5,890 bases of DNA from an uncultured Methanomassiliicoccus sp. (GTDB taxonomy: Archaea; Thermoplasmatota; Thermoplasmata; Methanomassiliicoccales; Methanomassiliicoccaceae): positions 1 through 5,890 of the forward strand of contig CAJKRY010000027.1 in NCBI GenBank assembly GCA_905202485.1, written 5' to 3'. How positions within the stretch are numbered: position 1 is the stretch's first letter; every line of letters starts with the position of its first letter. Made by a program: the position numbers and the translations under genes. Shown here piece by piece: positions 5,259-5,890 of the stretch. The notes beneath the pieces are model-generated. The model saw only the letters and a list, made by a program, of their open reading frames with translations, ran no database searches and had not been told where the DNA came from.

Positions 5259-5332
5259 AATAGTGAAATGAACCAGGTTGTAGCGCAGGGGAACTTAATC
5301 GCTAAGTCATATTCCCCTGCGCATTCACTATT
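5259..5332. repeat. Hairpin repeat with GCGCAGGGGAA arms
   Basis: Perfect 11-bp arms GCGCAGGGGAA (5283-5293) and TTCCCCTGCGC (5312-5322) enclose an 18-base loop. The stem can continue in that loop with CTTA/TAAG (5294-5297 with 5303-5306), leaving a 5-base bulge. An outer 9-bp pair, AATAGTGAA (5259-5267) with TTCACTATT (5324-5332), flanks it, with a 15-base bulge on the left and one base on the right. The inner arm also occurs at the window's left edge (1-12). This could be a structured RNA, a dispersed repeat of REP type, or the foot of a small mobile element. A frame ATG 5250 to TAA 5348 (32 codons) crosses it, but the paired structure explains the sequence better. Confidence 0.65.
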
Positions 5333-5340
5333 TGATATGA

Positions 5341-5890
5341 TTAAGTAAGCAAGTTTGGTTTTGAAAAGTTTGAAGTGTCAATTCTTAATTTACTTTTTGA
5401 TTGTTTTGATTTCTGTTTGAAATCATATTTTGATTTGATTTTGAAATTTGATTTGACTTTTTGAAGTTTTGATTGTTGAGTTTTAATTTGTTTATGATTT
5501 GAAGTATATTTCTTTGATTAAGATTTTGATTTTATGTTTGATATGATTTGGATTAATTTTGAAATTCTGTATGATTGTTTTTGAGTTTGATTTATGATGT
5601 CTGGATTGATTTCGAATTATCTGATGTTTTTTATTTTTGGATATTCTTTGTTTGTTTTTTCTATTTTCTTTGTTTTTGAATTAGTTCTCTTGTTTTCTTT
5701 TCTTTATTTATTTTTCTGTTTTAACTTGGTTTTATTGATTCTTGTTTTGATTCTTCTTGTTTTCTTTATTTTGATTTGTTTTGTTCTTTTCTGTTTTTGT
5801 TTGTGTTCTCTTTCTTTATTTGTTTTGTCTTTTGTTTTCTTATTCTCATTGCTTATTGATTTTCAAGTTTTGATTGAGTTTTTGGTTTTT
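5341..5890. other. T-rich low-complexity noncoding tract
   Basis: About 550 bases on the plus strand are dominated by T, with no open frame of note on either strand. Up to about 5640 it is nearly free of C (about 12 in 300 bases) and built from irregularly spaced TTTGATT-like words (about 13 copies of TTTGAT over the whole tract). After about 5640, A becomes rare and TTTCTTT/TTTGTTT words dominate. The composition changes abruptly after the hairpin repeat. I see no tandem period, tRNA or known origin motif. A CRISPR leader, chromosome-organising AT-rich DNA or a replication-related tract are possible. It continues past the window end. Confidence 0.6.

Noticed and set aside
1..5294. The matching ends GTTCCCCTGCGC and GCGCAGGGGAAC read as terminal inverted repeats of a 5.3-kb transposon
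   Set aside because: No transposase, integrase or casposase is encoded between them, and the cargo is ordinary metabolic genes. The right-hand arm already pairs with its own partner 18 bases away, so a dispersed hairpin repeat is simpler.
5112..5348. Plus-strand open frame of 78 codons across the tRNA and hairpin repeat, including a 32-codon ATG form from 5250
   Set aside because: The first part is tRNA sequence and the second is explained by perfect inverted repeats. No ribosome binding site or recognisable family motif is present.
5341..5890. Lys/Asn/Gln-rich protein on the minus strand of the T-rich tract
   Set aside because: Stops (TAA) interrupt every frame often. The longest ATG frame I traced is only about 27 codons and of low complexity.

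Overview
The window looks like a piece of a methanogenic euryarchaeon. My best guess is the Methanomassiliicoccales/Thermoplasmata side, but this is inference from protein style and gene-expression signals, not a database match. The archaeal evidence is as follows. First genes of transcription units have TATA-like boxes about 25 bp before the start codon and no ribosome binding site, while the internal permease gene has a clear GAGGAG site. The tRNA has no encoded CCA and a probable G10-U25 pair. There is an iron-sulfur flavoprotein of the type studied in Methanosarcina. All five genes end in TAA or TGA and none in TAG. That fits an organism that reads TAG as pyrrolysine, but five genes are weak evidence.

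Layout. Positions 1-309 are noncoding. They start with a repeat arm (1-12), hold a small inverted repeat (33-65) and a possible three-helix RNA fold (213-268), and end in a hairpin that probably terminates hypE. hypE lies on the minus strand (310-1356). It diverges from a plus-strand group: an iron-sulfur flavoprotein/FMN reductase (1455-2027), a class I SAM methyltransferase (2079-2699), a membrane-anchored metal-chelate or corrinoid binding protein (2758-3942) and its FecCD/BtuC-type permease (3974-5080). A tRNA-Arg(UCG) gene follows (5149-5223), then a strong hairpin repeat (5259-5332). The last 550 bases (5341-5890) are a strongly T-rich, noncoding, low-complexity tract.

How the genes fit together. 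The binding protein and permease are two thirds of a type II importer for iron complexes, cobalamin or related chelates. The ATPase is not in the window and must come from elsewhere. The methyltransferase just upstream has a promoter almost identical over 15 bp to that of the binding protein, so the two are probably co-expressed. HypE builds the cyanide ligands of [NiFe]-hydrogenase, which suggests a hydrogen-using energy metabolism, and the flavoprotein is a likely electron-transfer partner in such a cell.

The most interesting noncoding features are three TAGTAT/ATACTA half-sites spaced exactly 10 bp apart over the importer promoter, the repeat with GCGCAGGGGAA arms found near both ends of the window, and the T-rich tract. 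The window starts exactly in a repeat arm and ends in low-complexity DNA, so both edges may be assembly breakpoints. I see no clear evidence of a new defence or mobile system.
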